Assembly: GCA_947492995.1 (NCBI GenBank)
Contig: CANLOU010000001.1
Location: forward strand, 691,001 to 755,000
Direction: 5' to 3'
Length of the DNA: 64,000 nucleotides
Origin: an uncultured Litoreibacter sp.
GTDB taxonomy: Bacteria > Pseudomonadota > Alphaproteobacteria > Rhodobacterales > Rhodobacteraceae
In this document: positions 18,427 through 27,658 of the stretch, piece by piece
Layout: every line of letters starts with the position of its first letter
Numbering within the stretch: position 1 is the stretch's first letter
Notes under the pieces: generated by a model
The model's input: only the letters and a program-made list of their open reading frames with translations
Databases searched by the model: none
Told to the model about the DNA's origin: nothing
Position numbers and translations under genes: made by a program

Positions 18427-19665
18427 ATGAGCTATGACAGCGCAAAAGCCGCCTTCGCCGATTGGGGCGTTGATACCGAAACCGCTCTAAGAAAACTCGC
18501 AGAGATCCCAATCTCAATGCACTGCTGGCAAGGCGATGACGTGGTGGGGTTCGAGGCCAAGACCGGCAGCTCCGGCGGCGGAATTCAAGCCACGGGCAAC
18601 CATCCCGGTCGCGCCCGCACACCAGATGAGCTGCGCGCCGATCTTGAATTTTCTTATTCGATGATCCCCGGCAAGCACCGGCTCAACCTGCATGCCTTCT
18701 ACCTCGATACCGAGCAGACCCCTGACCGCGACGAGATCGAATACAACCACTTCGCGCCTTGGGTCGATTGGGCGAAGGACCAAGGTCTTGGCCTCGATTT
18801 CAACCCGACCTTCTTTGCCCATGCCAAGGCCGACGACAATCTGACACTCAGCCACCCGGATCAGGGCATTCGCGATTTCTGGATCGAACACGGCAAACGC
18901 TCACGCGATATTGCGGCGAAAATGGGGGCCGCGCTTGGCACCCCATGTGTCAACAACATCTGGGTGCCCGACGGCTATAAAGACACGCCCGTAGACCGCA
19001 TGGCGCCACGCCAGCGGCTGGAAAGTTCGCTCGACGCAATGATGGTCACCCCGCAAGATAAGGCGCAAATGCTCGATGCCGTCGAAAGCAAGCTGTTTGG
19101 CATCGGCGTTGAAGCCTGTACTGTGGGCAGCCACGAATTCTACCTCGGTTATGCGATCCGCAGGGGAACCTTGCTGTGCCTTGACATGGGGCATTTCCAC
19201 CCGACCGAGAACGTCGCAGACAAACTCAGTTCGGTGGCCTTGTCCGTCGATGAAATCCTGCTCCACGTCAGCCGCCCCATGCGATGGGACAGCGACCACG
19301 TGATCCTTTTGGACGACGCGATCTTGCAGATGGCCCAGGAACTTGTGAGCGCCGATCTCTTGGGACGCACCCATATCGGGCTTGATTTCTTTGATGCAAC
19401 GATCAGCCGGACCGCAGCTTGGGTCATTGGAACGCGCAACATGCAAAAGGCACTTTTGCGTGCGCTTCTGGCCCCTTGGGATGGGCTAAAGTCAGCGGAA
19501 AATAACCTCGACTACACCTCCCGACTGGTTGTCACGGAAGAGATCAAGGACTTGCCCTATGCGGTCGTCTGGGCAGAATTCTGCGAACGGATGGGCGTCC
19601 CTGCCGGCCAATCGCTTGTCTCGGACCTTAACCGATACCAATCCAGCGTCGCAGGTCGCGGCTGA
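18427..19665 (+). CDS. rhaI: L-rhamnose isomerase RhaI
   Basis: A 412-residue TIM-barrel sugar isomerase of the RhaI type used with the fused RhaD, converting L-rhamnose to L-rhamnulose with a divalent metal. Metal-site and barrel motifs include SMHCWQGDDVVGFE near the N-terminus, LGLDFNPTFFAHAK, and LLCLDMGHFHPTEN followed by HVSRPMRWDSDHVI. It follows rhaD by 21 bases with a GGGAGGA ribosome-binding site. With rhaK and rhaD it completes the pathway. The sequence downstream turns directly into a transposase relic. Confidence 0.92.
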   Translation: MSYDSAKAAFADWGVDTETALRKLAEIPISMHCWQGDDVVGFEAKTGSSGGGIQATGNHPGRARTPDELRADLEFSYSMIPGKHRLNLHAFYLDTEQTPDRDEIEYNHFAPWVDWAKDQGLGLDFNPTFFAHAKADDNLTLSHPDQGIRDFWIEHGKRSRDIAAKMGAALGTPCVNNIWVPDGYKDTPVDRMAPRQRLESSLDAMMVTPQDKAQMLDAVESKLFGIGVEACTVGSHEFYLGYAIRRGTLLCLDMGHFHPTENVADKLSSVALSVDEILLHVSRPMRWDSDHVILLDDAILQMAQELVSADLLGRTHIGLDFFDATISRTAAWVIGTRNMQKALLRALLAPWDGLKSAENNLDYTSRLVVTEEIKDLPYAVVWAEFCERMGVPAGQSLVSDLNRYQSSVAGRG

Positions 19666-19679
19666 GTACGCTGCATTGC

Positions 19680-19847
19680 AACGTGTTTGACGATTTCAAG
19701 CGGCATCGTTGTGTCGGTCGGCTGATGCCCGAGAATGGCATCCGCGTTGAGCGATCGAAGAAATACATGGTGACGACACCGAAGCTTCCAGAAATAGAAT
19801 TGCGGCTCAAAAAGATACCCACTCCTATTAGGAAAGAGGGCTGTTAA
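19680..19847 (+). pseudogene. IS3-family transposase OrfB fragment
   Basis: Starting 14 bases after rhaI, one frame reads VGRLMPENGIRVERSKKYM then VTT, before losing similarity and ending at TAA 19845. This matches the N-terminal part of IS3-family OrfB integrases (usual pattern VGRLMRENGI...KYKVTTDSNH). The catalytic DDE core is absent. The similarity covers only about 30 residues, so identification is fair but not strong. Together with the OrfA relic at 8794-8910 it brackets the rhamnose locus. Confidence 0.6.
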
Positions 19848-20557
19848 TGCACAACCAAGTGAAAGAAAAATTGCACGGCAATATATGCAAGGTCGATTAT
19901 TAGGAATACGTTTGGCTCAATTTAAGCGATTGTTTTAATGATATAAAGGCTGGAACTATCACGAAAATCCCCATTAGTGGGCGAAGAATTCTCAGACGGA
20001 AAACTTAAGCTGTTCTCCCCTACCAGTTGAATATATTTGTGCTGCATGAAATAGGCGGCATACGAACTCCGCAAGAACCGGAAACGCACAAAAATTGCGC
20101 TACAGAATTAATTTTTCTACCAAGAAGACCAACACTGTTTTTCAAGATTTGTCTCGGTATGGAAAGTCACATCAAATTTCGGGCAAATCATGCCCCCGAA
20201 AAGACAGCACAGATATTTCAAGTACTTACTCCCTCGACATGTCACGTCTCTCATGGTCCTGACCACCTTTAGATCCTACGGCTCGGTTTCGACGGGACGC
20301 CAGATTGAAGATGATCCTGACGTCGATGTTTTGGAATAGCTCTACTTTGGCACTCGGACAGCGACACGTTCTGGGTTAGGCCGGTATCCGCGCCAAGGTG
20401 AATGTTCGACCAAGGCCTTGCCGTGACCAGCATCCAATCCCGCTGCAGCAATGTGCCTTGCAGGCGCCGTACATGCGCGGCTGACAGACTGACGCCCTGG
20501 CCGCAGCCTCCACCACATCTTCCCGGAGATGCCGACACCTGAAATAACTGAAAATTG
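19848..20557. other. Non-coding, AT-rich stretch next to tRNA-Lys
   Basis: About 700 bases without a convincing gene. The part 19848-20270 is clearly richer in A and T than the flanking genes. In 20270-20540 short open frames exist on the minus strand, but none resembles a known protein or has a good start. It may be decayed foreign DNA. I saw no copy of the tRNA 3' end that would mark an attachment site. Confidence 0.5.
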
Positions 20558-20633
20558 TGGTGAGCCCTGATGGGTTCGAACCATCGACCTACTGATTAAA
20601 AGTCAGTTGCTCTACCAGCTGAGCTAAGGGCCC
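20558..20633 (-). tRNA. tRNA-Lys (anticodon TTT)
   Basis: On the minus strand a 76-base cloverleaf runs from GGGCCCT to AGGGCTC plus A and an encoded CCA. The acceptor stem pairs over seven positions with one G-U. The D-arm is TAGCTCAGCTGGTAGAGCA, the anticodon arm ACTGA-CTTTTAA-TCAGT gives anticodon TTT, and the T-arm contains GGTTCGAACCC. Its 3' end faces the accessory region to the left. Confidence 0.97.
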
Positions 20634-20644
20634 CACGAGGGGTG

Positions 20645-20673
20645 CTTCTAAGAACGCCTGCGCACCCGGTCAA
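20645..20673 (-). promoter_or_regulatory. Promoter of tRNA-Lys
   Basis: On the minus strand TTGACC (20668-20673) and TAGAAG (20645-20650) are separated by exactly 17 bases. The expected transcription start lies a few bases before the tRNA 5' end at 20633. Confidence 0.65.
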
Positions 20674-20730
20674 CCCCAAAATCCGCGCATTCGCTTCCAA
20701 ATGGCTTCGAACGCGACTATATGGCGCTTC

Positions 20731-21567
20731 ATGCAAGGTAACACCGCCTCCAAAGGCCTTCCCTTCATGAAAATGCACGGGCTTGGCAATGATTTCGTGG
20801 TCATCGACCAGCGGGATGGCGATGCCGTGGTGAATGCCGCGCTGGCCAAGGCCTTGGGGGACCGGCACCGCGGGGTCGGATTCGACCAACTTGCGGTTCT
20901 CACAACCCCCGTTGACGCAGACATTGCGCTGACTTTTTACAATTCTGACGGCTCCACGGCTGGGGCATGCGGCAATGCCACGCGCTGCATCGCCCAATTC
21001 GAAATGACGCGGCGTGGCACCGATGCCCTGACCCTGAAAACCGAACGTGGAACCCTTCAGGCCGTGCAAGCTCGCGAAGGTCTGGTCAGCGTCAACATGG
21101 GTGATCCAATGCTGGACTGGGCCGATGTGCCTCTCGCCAGCGAAATGGACACACTCCAGCTGCCAATCACTGGCGATCCAACGGCCACCGGGATGGGCAA
21201 TCCGCATTGCACCTTCTTCGTCGATGACGCCGAGGATATCGACCTTGAAACGCTCGGGGCGCATTACGAAATCCACCCGCTTTTTCCGCAACGCACGAAC
21301 GTGCAATTCGCCTCCCTGATCGGCCCAAACCATCTGCGCATGCGCGTCTGGGAACGCGGCGTGGGGGTTACGCTTGCCTCCGGCTCTTCCTCCTGCGCCA
21401 CGGCTGTGGCCGCCGCCAGAAAGGGTCTTACAGAGCGTAAAGTGGCGATTGATCTTGATGGCGGGCGCATCGACATTGACTGGCGCGACGATGGCGTCTG
21501 GATGACCGGACCCACCGCGCATGTCTTTTCTGGCCATCTCACGCCCGCATTTCTGGCATCCATCTGA
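20731..21567 (+). CDS. dapF: Diaminopimelate epimerase
   Basis: A 278-residue protein (from ATG 20731) converting LL- to meso-diaminopimelate for lysine and peptidoglycan. ATG 20701 and ATG 20767 are alternatives; 20731 keeps the [18 protein letters not shown] start seen in relatives. The first catalytic cysteine is present (Cys80 in [10 protein letters not shown]). At the second site, normally ACGxGACA, the sequence is ASGSSSCA, so Ser217 stands where the catalytic cysteine is expected and Cys222 is the other conserved one. Whether this is usual in Rhodobacterales or alters activity I cannot tell. The stop overlaps the mtaB start by one base. Confidence 0.85.
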   Translation: MQGNTASKGLPFMKMHGLGNDFVVIDQRDGDAVVNAALAKALGDRHRGVGFDQLAVLTTPVDADIALTFYNSDGSTAGACGNATRCIAQFEMTRRGTDALTLKTERGTLQAVQAREGLVSVNMGDPMLDWADVPLASEMDTLQLPITGDPTATGMGNPHCTFFVDDAEDIDLETLGAHYEIHPLFPQRTNVQFASLIGPNHLRMRVWERGVGVTLASGSSSCATAVAAARKGLTERKVAIDLDGGRIDIDWRDDGVWMTGPTAHVFSGHLTPAFLASI

Positions 21568-22823
21568 TGAACGCGAAACCGCCGATATTTGCCACGCTTG
21601 GCTGCCGTCTCAACAGCTACGAGACACAAGCCATGAAGGAGCTGACCGACGCCGCAGGCGTTGGTGACGCGGTGATCGTCAACACCTGCGCCGTGACCGC
21701 CGAGGCCGTGCGCAAAGCGCGTCAGGAAATCCGCAAACTGCGCCGCGACAATCCTGATGCGCGTATGATCGTCACCGGCTGCGCCGCGCAGATCGAACCC
21801 AAAACCTTCGCCGCCATGTCCGAGGTCGATCTGGTCGTCGGCAACACCGAGAAAATGCAGCCTGAAACATGGGCCAACCTTGGCGGGTTCATCGGCGAGA
21901 CCGAGAAAGTCGTCGTTGACGACATCATGTCAGTGACCGAGACCGCCGCGCATCTCATCGACGGCTTTGGCACCCGGTCTCGCGCCTATGTGCAGGTGCA
22001 AAACGGCTGCGACCACCGCTGCACCTTTTGCATCATCCCCTATGGCCGCGGCAATTCGCGATCCGTCCCCGCTGGCGTCATCGTCGACCAGATCAAGCGC
22101 CTCGTCGATTCGGGCTTCAACGAGGTTGTTCTAACGGGCGTCGACCTCACCAGCTGGGGCGCGGACCTGCCATCAGAGCCAAAACTCGGCGATCTGGTCA
22201 TGCGCATCCTCAAACTGGTGCCCGACCTGCCCCGCCTCCGTATCTCCTCCATCGATTCGATCGAAGTGGACGAGGCCCTGATGCAAGCCATCGCGTCTGA
22301 GCCGCGCCTCATGCCCCATATGCACCTGTCCCTGCAGGCAGGCGACGACATGATCCTGAAACGCATGAAGCGCCGCCATCTGCGCGATGACGCCATCAAA
22401 TTCTGCGAAGACGCCAAAAAGCTGCGCCCCGACATGACCTTCGGCGCCGACATCATCGCGGGCTTCCCGACCGAGACCGACGCCATGTTCGAGAATTCAT
22501 TGAAGCTGGTGGATGACTGCGACCTGACCTGGCTGCACGTCTTCCCCTACTCCCCCCGCCCGGGCACGCCCGCCGCCAAGATGCCTCAGGTCAATGGTCG
22601 CGACATCAAAGCCCGCGCCGCCCAGCTGCGCGCGGCAGGGCAGCAGCAGGTCGCGCGTCACACCGCCGCGCAGGTCGGCAAGACGCACAATATCCTGATG
22701 GAAAATCCCCGCATGGGCCGCACCGTGCAATTTGCAGAAACCGTCTTTGACACCGACCAGCCCGAGGGCCAGATTGTCACCGCCACCATCAAGGATGTGG
22801 CCGGCACCCAGCTGGTCGCATGA
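21567..22823 (+). CDS. mtaB: tRNA t6A37 methylthiotransferase MtaB
   Basis: A 418-residue radical SAM enzyme that adds a methylthio group to N6-threonylcarbamoyladenosine at tRNA position 37. The N-terminal UPF0004 domain has its cluster cysteines (TLGCRLN, VNTCAVT, VTGCAAQ), and the radical SAM domain has the CxxxCxxC motif GCDHRCTFCIIPYGRG. A short TRAM-like tail closes it. The MtaB rather than MiaB or RimO assignment rests on the GCRLNSYE start and the lack of extra domains. It sits in a tight run with dapF and a GST. Confidence 0.92.
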   Translation: MNAKPPIFATLGCRLNSYETQAMKELTDAAGVGDAVIVNTCAVTAEAVRKARQEIRKLRRDNPDARMIVTGCAAQIEPKTFAAMSEVDLVVGNTEKMQPETWANLGGFIGETEKVVVDDIMSVTETAAHLIDGFGTRSRAYVQVQNGCDHRCTFCIIPYGRGNSRSVPAGVIVDQIKRLVDSGFNEVVLTGVDLTSWGADLPSEPKLGDLVMRILKLVPDLPRLRISSIDSIEVDEALMQAIASEPRLMPHMHLSLQAGDDMILKRMKRRHLRDDAIKFCEDAKKLRPDMTFGADIIAGFPTETDAMFENSLKLVDDCDLTWLHVFPYSPRPGTPAAKMPQVNGRDIKARAAQLRAAGQQQVARHTAAQVGKTHNILMENPRMGRTVQFAETVFDTDQPEGQIVTATIKDVAGTQLVA

Positions 22824-23443
22824 GGCCCATCCTCTACAGCTTCCGCCGCTGCCCCTATGCCATGCGTGCTCGGCTGGCGCTGGTTTCCGCAGGAATAGAG
22901 TCTGAATTGCGAGAGATACTCCTCCGCGACAAAGCCCCCGAACTCCTTGAAGCCTCCCCCAAAGGCACGGTTCCGGTGGTCGTCACAGAGGACCAGACTC
23001 TGGAAGAAAGCCTCGACATCATGGACTGGGCGCTGGCCCAAAATGACCCGGAAAACTGGCTCGATTTCCCGTCTGAGGGGCGTGCCCTCATCGCAGAATG
23101 CGACGGCCCCTTCAAAACGGCGCTCGACCGCTACAAGTACCAAAACCGCCACCAAAGCGACCCGAAGCAGGAGCGCGCAAACGCCTCCGTCTTCCTGCGC
23201 AAGCTCGATGCGCAATTGGCAGGCCAACCCTACCTATACGGCGGCCACCCGACCCTGCCCGACATGGCGACCGTCACCTTCGTGCGCCAATTCGCCAACA
23301 CGGATCGCGCTTGGTTCGACGCGCAGGACTGGCAAAATCTGCGCCGATGGCTTGACGCTTTCACCGAAAGCCCGCGCTTCGCGCACATCATGCGGAAATA
23401 CCCGAATTGGCAGGCGGGCGACCCCGTCACCGTTTTCGCGTAA
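22820..23443 (+). CDS. Glutathione S-transferase family protein
   Basis: A 207-residue GST-like protein. The thioredoxin-like N-terminal domain has ILYSFRRCPYAMRARLAL with a CPYA motif at the active-site turn, then SPKGTVPVVV with the cis-proline. The helical C-terminal domain includes LPDMATVTFVRQF. CPYx suggests a cysteine-type (omega/glutaredoxin-like) GST acting in thiol transfer rather than drug conjugation. It overlaps mtaB by four bases. Confidence 0.85.
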   Translation: MRPILYSFRRCPYAMRARLALVSAGIESELREILLRDKAPELLEASPKGTVPVVVTEDQTLEESLDIMDWALAQNDPENWLDFPSEGRALIAECDGPFKTALDRYKYQNRHQSDPKQERANASVFLRKLDAQLAGQPYLYGGHPTLPDMATVTFVRQFANTDRAWFDAQDWQNLRRWLDAFTESPRFAHIMRKYPNWQAGDPVTVFA

Positions 23444-23494
23444 GGGTACAATCGCACCCTTTTAGACCGGTGGATGCGGCGCTAGGCTCGCCAC

Positions 23495-24112
23495 ATGCAC
23501 CCGAATCCCGCCTTCAGAACCGAGGAAACCGCGCGCAATATCGGCTTCGCCCGGGACCGCGCCTTCGGCACGCTCGCCGTCAATGGCGACGACGGTCCGC
23601 TGACCGCGCATATCCCGTTTCTGCTGGACGAGGACGGCAAAACCGCCGAGCTGCACCTCGTCCGGTCCAACCCCATCGCCCGCCTCAAGGACCTGCCGGT
23701 CCCTTGTGTGATCACAACGCTGGGGCCGGACAGCTACATCTCCCCCGATTGGTACGGGGTGGTCGATCAGGTGCCGACGTGGAACTACGTCGCCGTCCGG
23801 CTGCGCGGCCATCTGCACCCGATGCCCACCACCGATATGCACGCGGTCTTGGACCGGCTTTCAGACCATTTTGAGACTCTATTACTGCCCAAAATGCCTT
23901 GGACTACGACCAAGATGACAGACGGGGTGATGGAGAAAATGATGCGGATGATCCTGCCCTTCAAGATGGAAATTACCAGCATTGAAGGCACGTGGAAGCT
24001 GGGTCAGAATAAGCCGGATGAAGTGCGCAGAAAAGCTGCCGATGGTGTCGCCGCTTTTGGGCAGGGCCAGGAAATCGCAACACTGGCCGCGCTGATGCGC
24101 GGCGCAGATTAA
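23495..24112 (+). CDS. FMN-binding PaiB-type protein
   Basis: A 205-residue split-barrel protein of the FMN-binding negative transcriptional regulator (PaiB) family. Diagnostic stretches are AFGTLAVNGDDGPLTAHIPF, LVRSNPIARL, YISPDWYG and VPTWNYVAVRLRGHL, plus the C-terminal IEGTWKLGQNKPDEVR. PaiB in Bacillus affects sporulation and protease genes, but in proteobacteria the role is unknown and an FMN enzyme is just as likely. It stands between two GST genes in a rightward run. Confidence 0.88.
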   Translation: MHPNPAFRTEETARNIGFARDRAFGTLAVNGDDGPLTAHIPFLLDEDGKTAELHLVRSNPIARLKDLPVPCVITTLGPDSYISPDWYGVVDQVPTWNYVAVRLRGHLHPMPTTDMHAVLDRLSDHFETLLLPKMPWTTTKMTDGVMEKMMRMILPFKMEITSIEGTWKLGQNKPDEVRRKAADGVAAFGQGQEIATLAALMRGAD

Positions 24113-24127
24113 CAGTCAGGACAGACC

Positions 24128-24724
24128 ATGATTCTTTATGACAACCCCGCCTCGCCGTTCTGCCGCAAGGTGCAGGTCCTGGCCCGTGAAACAGGCCAGA
24201 TGAAGGGCATCGAGATCAGGCCCTCCGTCGGGTCGCCGGTGAACTCGGACAAGATGCCGACCGATCACAACCCGCTTGGCAAAATTCCGACGTTGACGCT
24301 GAAAGACGGGGCCGCACTATTCGATAGCCGGGTGATCTGCCGGTATCTCGACGATCAGGCCGGCGGTAAATTCTACCCCAAGGACAAGCTATACGAGACC
24401 CTCGCGCTGGAGGCTCTGTCCGACGGCATCATGGATGCCGCCGTTTTGATGGTCTACGAGAACCGCGCCCGCCCCGAAGGCGAACGCTCCCCCGCCATGA
24501 TCGAGGCGCAATGGGCCAAAGTCACCCGCGCGCTGGATCATCTCGAATCCAAAGGCGTCAGCGGAGGCTTGGATATGGGGCAAATCGCTCTGGGATGCGC
24601 GCTGGGTTACCTTGATTTTCGCCATGCAAATCGGATGTGGCAGGACGGCCGCCCTAAGCTGACCGCGTGGTTTGACAGGCTTTCGCAGCGCGCCAGCATG
24701 GTCGCGACCGAACCGCACGCCTAA
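24128..24724 (+). CDS. Glutathione S-transferase family protein
   Basis: A 198-residue GST-like protein starting MILYDNPASPFCRKVQVLA. SPFCRK gives a serine or cysteine at the active-site turn as in beta and related bacterial GSTs. HNPLGKIPTLTL contains the cis-proline and FDSRVICRYLDD the glutathione gamma-glutamyl contact. The stop overlaps the next start by one base (TAATG). Substrate unknown. Confidence 0.85.
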   Translation: MILYDNPASPFCRKVQVLARETGQMKGIEIRPSVGSPVNSDKMPTDHNPLGKIPTLTLKDGAALFDSRVICRYLDDQAGGKFYPKDKLYETLALEALSDGIMDAAVLMVYENRARPEGERSPAMIEAQWAKVTRALDHLESKGVSGGLDMGQIALGCALGYLDFRHANRMWQDGRPKLTAWFDRLSQRASMVATEPHA

Positions 24725-25149
24725 TGAACTTCGCCCGCGCGACCAGCAAGGCAGACTTGGAAACCTGCCTTGCCATTCGAAGGATTGTCTTCATCGAAGA
24801 ACAAGACGTGCCACCGCATGAAGAGGTGGACGGAAAAGACCCTGAGTGTCTGCAATACCTTGTGACGAACGGCGAAACCCCGGTTGCAACCGCACGTGTT
24901 CTGCCCTTGTCGGACAAAGCCAAGATCCAGCGTGTCGCGGTGCTGAAAGAAGGCCGTTGCGCGGGAATAGGGTCTAAATTGATGACCTTTATCATGGCAG
25001 ACCTGCAGCAAAATCACAGCTTTCAATCTGCGATCCTTGGATCGCAAACGCATGCTATCGGGTTCTACGAAAAGCTCGGGTTCGACGTGTTTGGCCCAGA
25101 ATATGACGATGCGGGCATTCCACATCGCGACATGCGCAAGGCGCTTTAA
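24724..25149 (+). CDS. GNAT family N-acetyltransferase
   Basis: A 141-residue acetyltransferase of the GNAT fold. The acetyl-CoA pyrophosphate loop is [18 protein letters not shown], the N-terminal part has [19 protein letters not shown] as in ElaA-like members, and the C-terminal strand has [19 protein letters not shown]. The end is convergent with trmL, overlapping it by four bases. The acceptor is not known. Confidence 0.88.
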   Translation: MNFARATSKADLETCLAIRRIVFIEEQDVPPHEEVDGKDPECLQYLVTNGETPVATARVLPLSDKAKIQRVAVLKEGRCAGIGSKLMTFIMADLQQNHSFQSAILGSQTHAIGFYEKLGFDVFGPEYDDAGIPHRDMRKAL

Positions 25150-25595
25150 CGCAATTGGCGCGTCGCCTCAGCCACCGCGATTGCGGCGGCAATGGCCACG
25201 TTCAAACTGCGCCCGTCTCCGGGCATCGCAATGCGCACCGCGTGGTCGGCGCTTGTCGCAACCTCGTCGGGAACGCCCGCACTTTCACGCCCCATCAGCA
25301 AACAGTCACCGTGTTCAAACTGAAAATCCCACAGATCAACCTTGGCCTTTGTGCTCAGAAGCACCAATCGCCCGGTTCTGGCCGCCTGAAACGCGTCCCA
25401 ATCATTGTGATGCCGCACATCGGCCTTTTCGGCGTAGTCCAGCGCCCGCTTGGCCAACAATTTCAGCGAAAATGGGAAGCCGCAGGGCTCAATCACGTGG
25501 ACAGGCGTGTCAAAACAGACCCCCAGCCGCACCAAAGACCCCAGATTTGGGGCTAAATCCGGCTGAAAAGCCGCTATTTGCAGTTGGTGCGACAA
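25146..25595 (-). CDS. trmL: tRNA (cytidine(34)-2'-O)-methyltransferase TrmL
   Basis: A 149-residue SPOUT methyltransferase that modifies the wobble base of tRNA-Leu. I place the start at TTG 25595, preceded by AGAAGG, because the conserved region begins there ([20 protein letters not shown]); the frame stays open to 25676 but with non-family sequence. The knot motifs GCFGFPF-like [22 protein letters not shown] and [11 protein letters not shown] are present. Length matches the 150-160 residues of the family. Confidence 0.85.
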   Translation of the reverse strand: MSHQLQIAAFQPDLAPNLGSLVRLGVCFDTPVHVIEPCGFPFSLKLLAKRALDYAEKADVRHHNDWDAFQAARTGRLVLLSTKAKVDLWDFQFEHGDCLLMGRESAGVPDEVATSADHAVRIAMPGDGRSLNVAIAAAIAVAEATRQLR

Positions 25596-25732
25596 TTGGC
25601 TTGCCTTCTGACGGTTTCCACTCTGGACGACTCCCCTACCTTGACTGTAACAACCGCGCGAGGGCGTCTGCCACATGGCAGGGCGTTACAGGAATAAGTC
25701 TGGTGCGCCAGACAGACAATGGAGAAGTTTCC

Positions 25733-26296
25733 GTGTCCCAAGCAGACGATCATAGCGGCAACACACGCCGCGACTTTCTTTACTACGCAACCGCAGGCGC
25801 TGGCGCCGTGACCGCAGGGGCCGCCGTTTGGCCCTTGGTCAACCAGATGAACCCATCTGCCGATGTGCAGGCTTTGGCCTCTATCGACGTGGATGTGGCT
25901 GACGTTGAGCCCGGCACACAGATCACTGTGAAATGGCTGGGCAAGCCCGTCTTCATCCGCCGCCGGTCCGAGGAAGAGATTTCGGCCGCACGCGAAACAC
26001 CGCTTAGCGAGCTGCCCGACCAAGGCGCAGAAAACGCCAATATCGGTGCGGAGGCAGACGCCTCCGACGAGAACCGCACGCTGGACGAAGCTGGCGAATG
26101 GCTGGTGATGATGGGCGTGTGCACTCATTTGGGCTGCGTGCCTTTGGGCGACGCCGGCGACTTTGGCGGCTGGTTCTGCCCGTGCCACGGCTCGCACTAC
26201 GACACCGCAGGCCGCATCCGCAAAGGCCCCGCGCCAACAAACCTGCCCGTTCCAACGGCGGTTTTCACATCTGACACTGTCATCAAACTCGGTTAA
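25733..26296 (+). CDS. petA: Ubiquinol-cytochrome c reductase iron-sulfur (Rieske) subunit
   Basis: A 187-residue Rieske protein beginning at GTG 25733 with GGAG eight bases upstream; the open frame upstream is not part of the gene. A Tat-like start, [18 protein letters not shown], forms the membrane anchor. The 2Fe-2S ligands are in [13 protein letters not shown] and [12 protein letters not shown]. It receives electrons from ubiquinol in the bc1 complex on the periplasmic side. It is the first gene of petABC (fbcFBC), and the order and length agree with Rhodobacter. Confidence 0.97.
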   Translation: MSQADDHSGNTRRDFLYYATAGAGAVTAGAAVWPLVNQMNPSADVQALASIDVDVADVEPGTQITVKWLGKPVFIRRRSEEEISAARETPLSELPDQGAENANIGAEADASDENRTLDEAGEWLVMMGVCTHLGCVPLGDAGDFGGWFCPCHGSHYDTAGRIRKGPAPTNLPVPTAVFTSDTVIKLG

Positions 26297-26310
26297 GGGA
26301 GAGACACATC

Positions 26311-27645
26311 ATGGCTGGTATCCCACACGACCATTACGAACCAAAAACTGGCGGCGAAAAGTGGCTAAACTCTCGCCTGCCCGTCATCGGCTTGCTGTAT
26401 GACACGCTCTTCATCCCTACACCCAAGAACCTGAACTGGATGTGGATCTGGGGCATCGTGCTGACATTCTGCCTGGTGCTGCAAATCATCACCGGCATCG
26501 TGCTGGCGATGCACTACACCCCGCATGTCGACCAGGCCTTTGCGTCCGTCGAGCACATCATGCGCAACGTCAACGGCGGCTACATGCTGCGCTACATCCA
26601 CGCCAACGGCGCGTCGCTGTTCTTCGTGGCTGTGTATCTGCACATTTTCCGTGGCCTCTATTACGGGTCTTACAAGGCCCCGCGCGAGGTCACATGGATC
26701 ATCGGCATGATTATCTACCTCGCCATGATGGGCACCGCCTTTATGGGCTACGTGCTGCCATGGGGTCAGATGTCCTTCTGGGGCGCGACTGTTATCACCG
26801 GCCTGTTCGGCGCCATCCCAGGCATCGGCGAGGGCATCCAGACATGGCTGCTTGGTGGGCCAGCGGTGGACAACGCCACCCTGAACCGCTTCTTCTCGCT
26901 GCACTACCTGCTGCCGTTTGTGATTGCCGGTCTGGTCATCGTCCACATCTGGGCGTTCCACACCACAGGCAACAACAACCCAACCGGGGTTGAGGTACGC
27001 CGCACGTCCAAAGAAGAGGCCAAGAAAGACACCCTGCCGTTCTGGCCATACTTCGTCATCAAGGACCTGTTCGCGCTGGCCGTCATCATGGTGGTGTTCT
27101 GGGCCATCGTCGGCTTCATGCCGAACTACCTCGGCCACCCCGACAACTACATCGAGGCGAACGCGCTCGCGACGCCTGCGCATATTGTGCCCGAATGGTA
27201 CTTCCTGCCGTTCTACGCGATCCTGCGGGCCTTCACCGCGGATGTGTGGCTGGTGCAGCTGGTGACCTTCGTCACAGGCGGCATCGTGGACGCCAAGTTC
27301 TTCGGGGTCGCGGCCATGTTCGGCGCGATTGCGGTGATGGCGCTGGCTCCATGGCTCGACACGTCGTCGGTGCGCTCCGGTCGCTACCGCCCGATGTTCA
27401 AATGGTGGTTTGCGCTGCTGGTGATCGACTTCATCATTCTGATGTGGGTCGGCGCGCAGCCTGCGGAAGAACCCTACGCCACCATCTCGCTGATCGCGTC
27501 TGCCTACTGGTTCGCCTACTTCCTCGTCATCCTGCCGCTGCTGGGTGTGATCGAAAAGCCGTTGGCCCGTCCAGCGACGATCGAGGAAGATTTCGACGCG
27601 CATTACCCCGCCAAAAAAGACGCCTCGGCGCAACCTGCTGAGTAA
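26311..27645 (+). CDS. petB: Cytochrome b of the bc1 complex
   Basis: A 444-residue full-length cytochrome b with eight hydrophobic helices in the inner membrane. Haem-ligating histidines lie in helices II and IV ([20 protein letters not shown] region and [21 protein letters not shown]). The quinol-site motif [14 protein letters not shown] and [15 protein letters not shown] are conserved. The C-terminal extension ends about 40 residues past the last helix as in alphaproteobacteria. It follows petA by 14 bases with a GGGAGA site. Confidence 0.97.
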   Translation: MAGIPHDHYEPKTGGEKWLNSRLPVIGLLYDTLFIPTPKNLNWMWIWGIVLTFCLVLQIITGIVLAMHYTPHVDQAFASVEHIMRNVNGGYMLRYIHANGASLFFVAVYLHIFRGLYYGSYKAPREVTWIIGMIIYLAMMGTAFMGYVLPWGQMSFWGATVITGLFGAIPGIGEGIQTWLLGGPAVDNATLNRFFSLHYLLPFVIAGLVIVHIWAFHTTGNNNPTGVEVRRTSKEEAKKDTLPFWPYFVIKDLFALAVIMVVFWAIVGFMPNYLGHPDNYIEANALATPAHIVPEWYFLPFYAILRAFTADVWLVQLVTFVTGGIVDAKFFGVAAMFGAIAVMALAPWLDTSSVRSGRYRPMFKWWFALLVIDFIILMWVGAQPAEEPYATISLIASAYWFAYFLVILPLLGVIEKPLARPATIEEDFDAHYPAKKDASAQPAE

Positions 27646-27658
27646 GAGGAAAGTACCA

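Noticed and set aside
20269-20584. Two overlapping minus-strand frames next to tRNA-Lys
   Set aside because: One runs into the tRNA gene, neither resembles a known protein, and codon use looks random; kept only as non-coding DNA.
20558-20633. Search for an attachment-site duplicate of the tRNA-Lys 3' end
   Set aside because: No second copy of the tRNA 3' end was found in 1-20557, and no integrase gene is present in the window.
25037-25732. Upstream extension of the Rieske frame
   Set aside because: The family length of 187 residues starts at GTG 25733 with a good ribosome-binding site; the upstream part overlaps trmL and the acetyltransferase.
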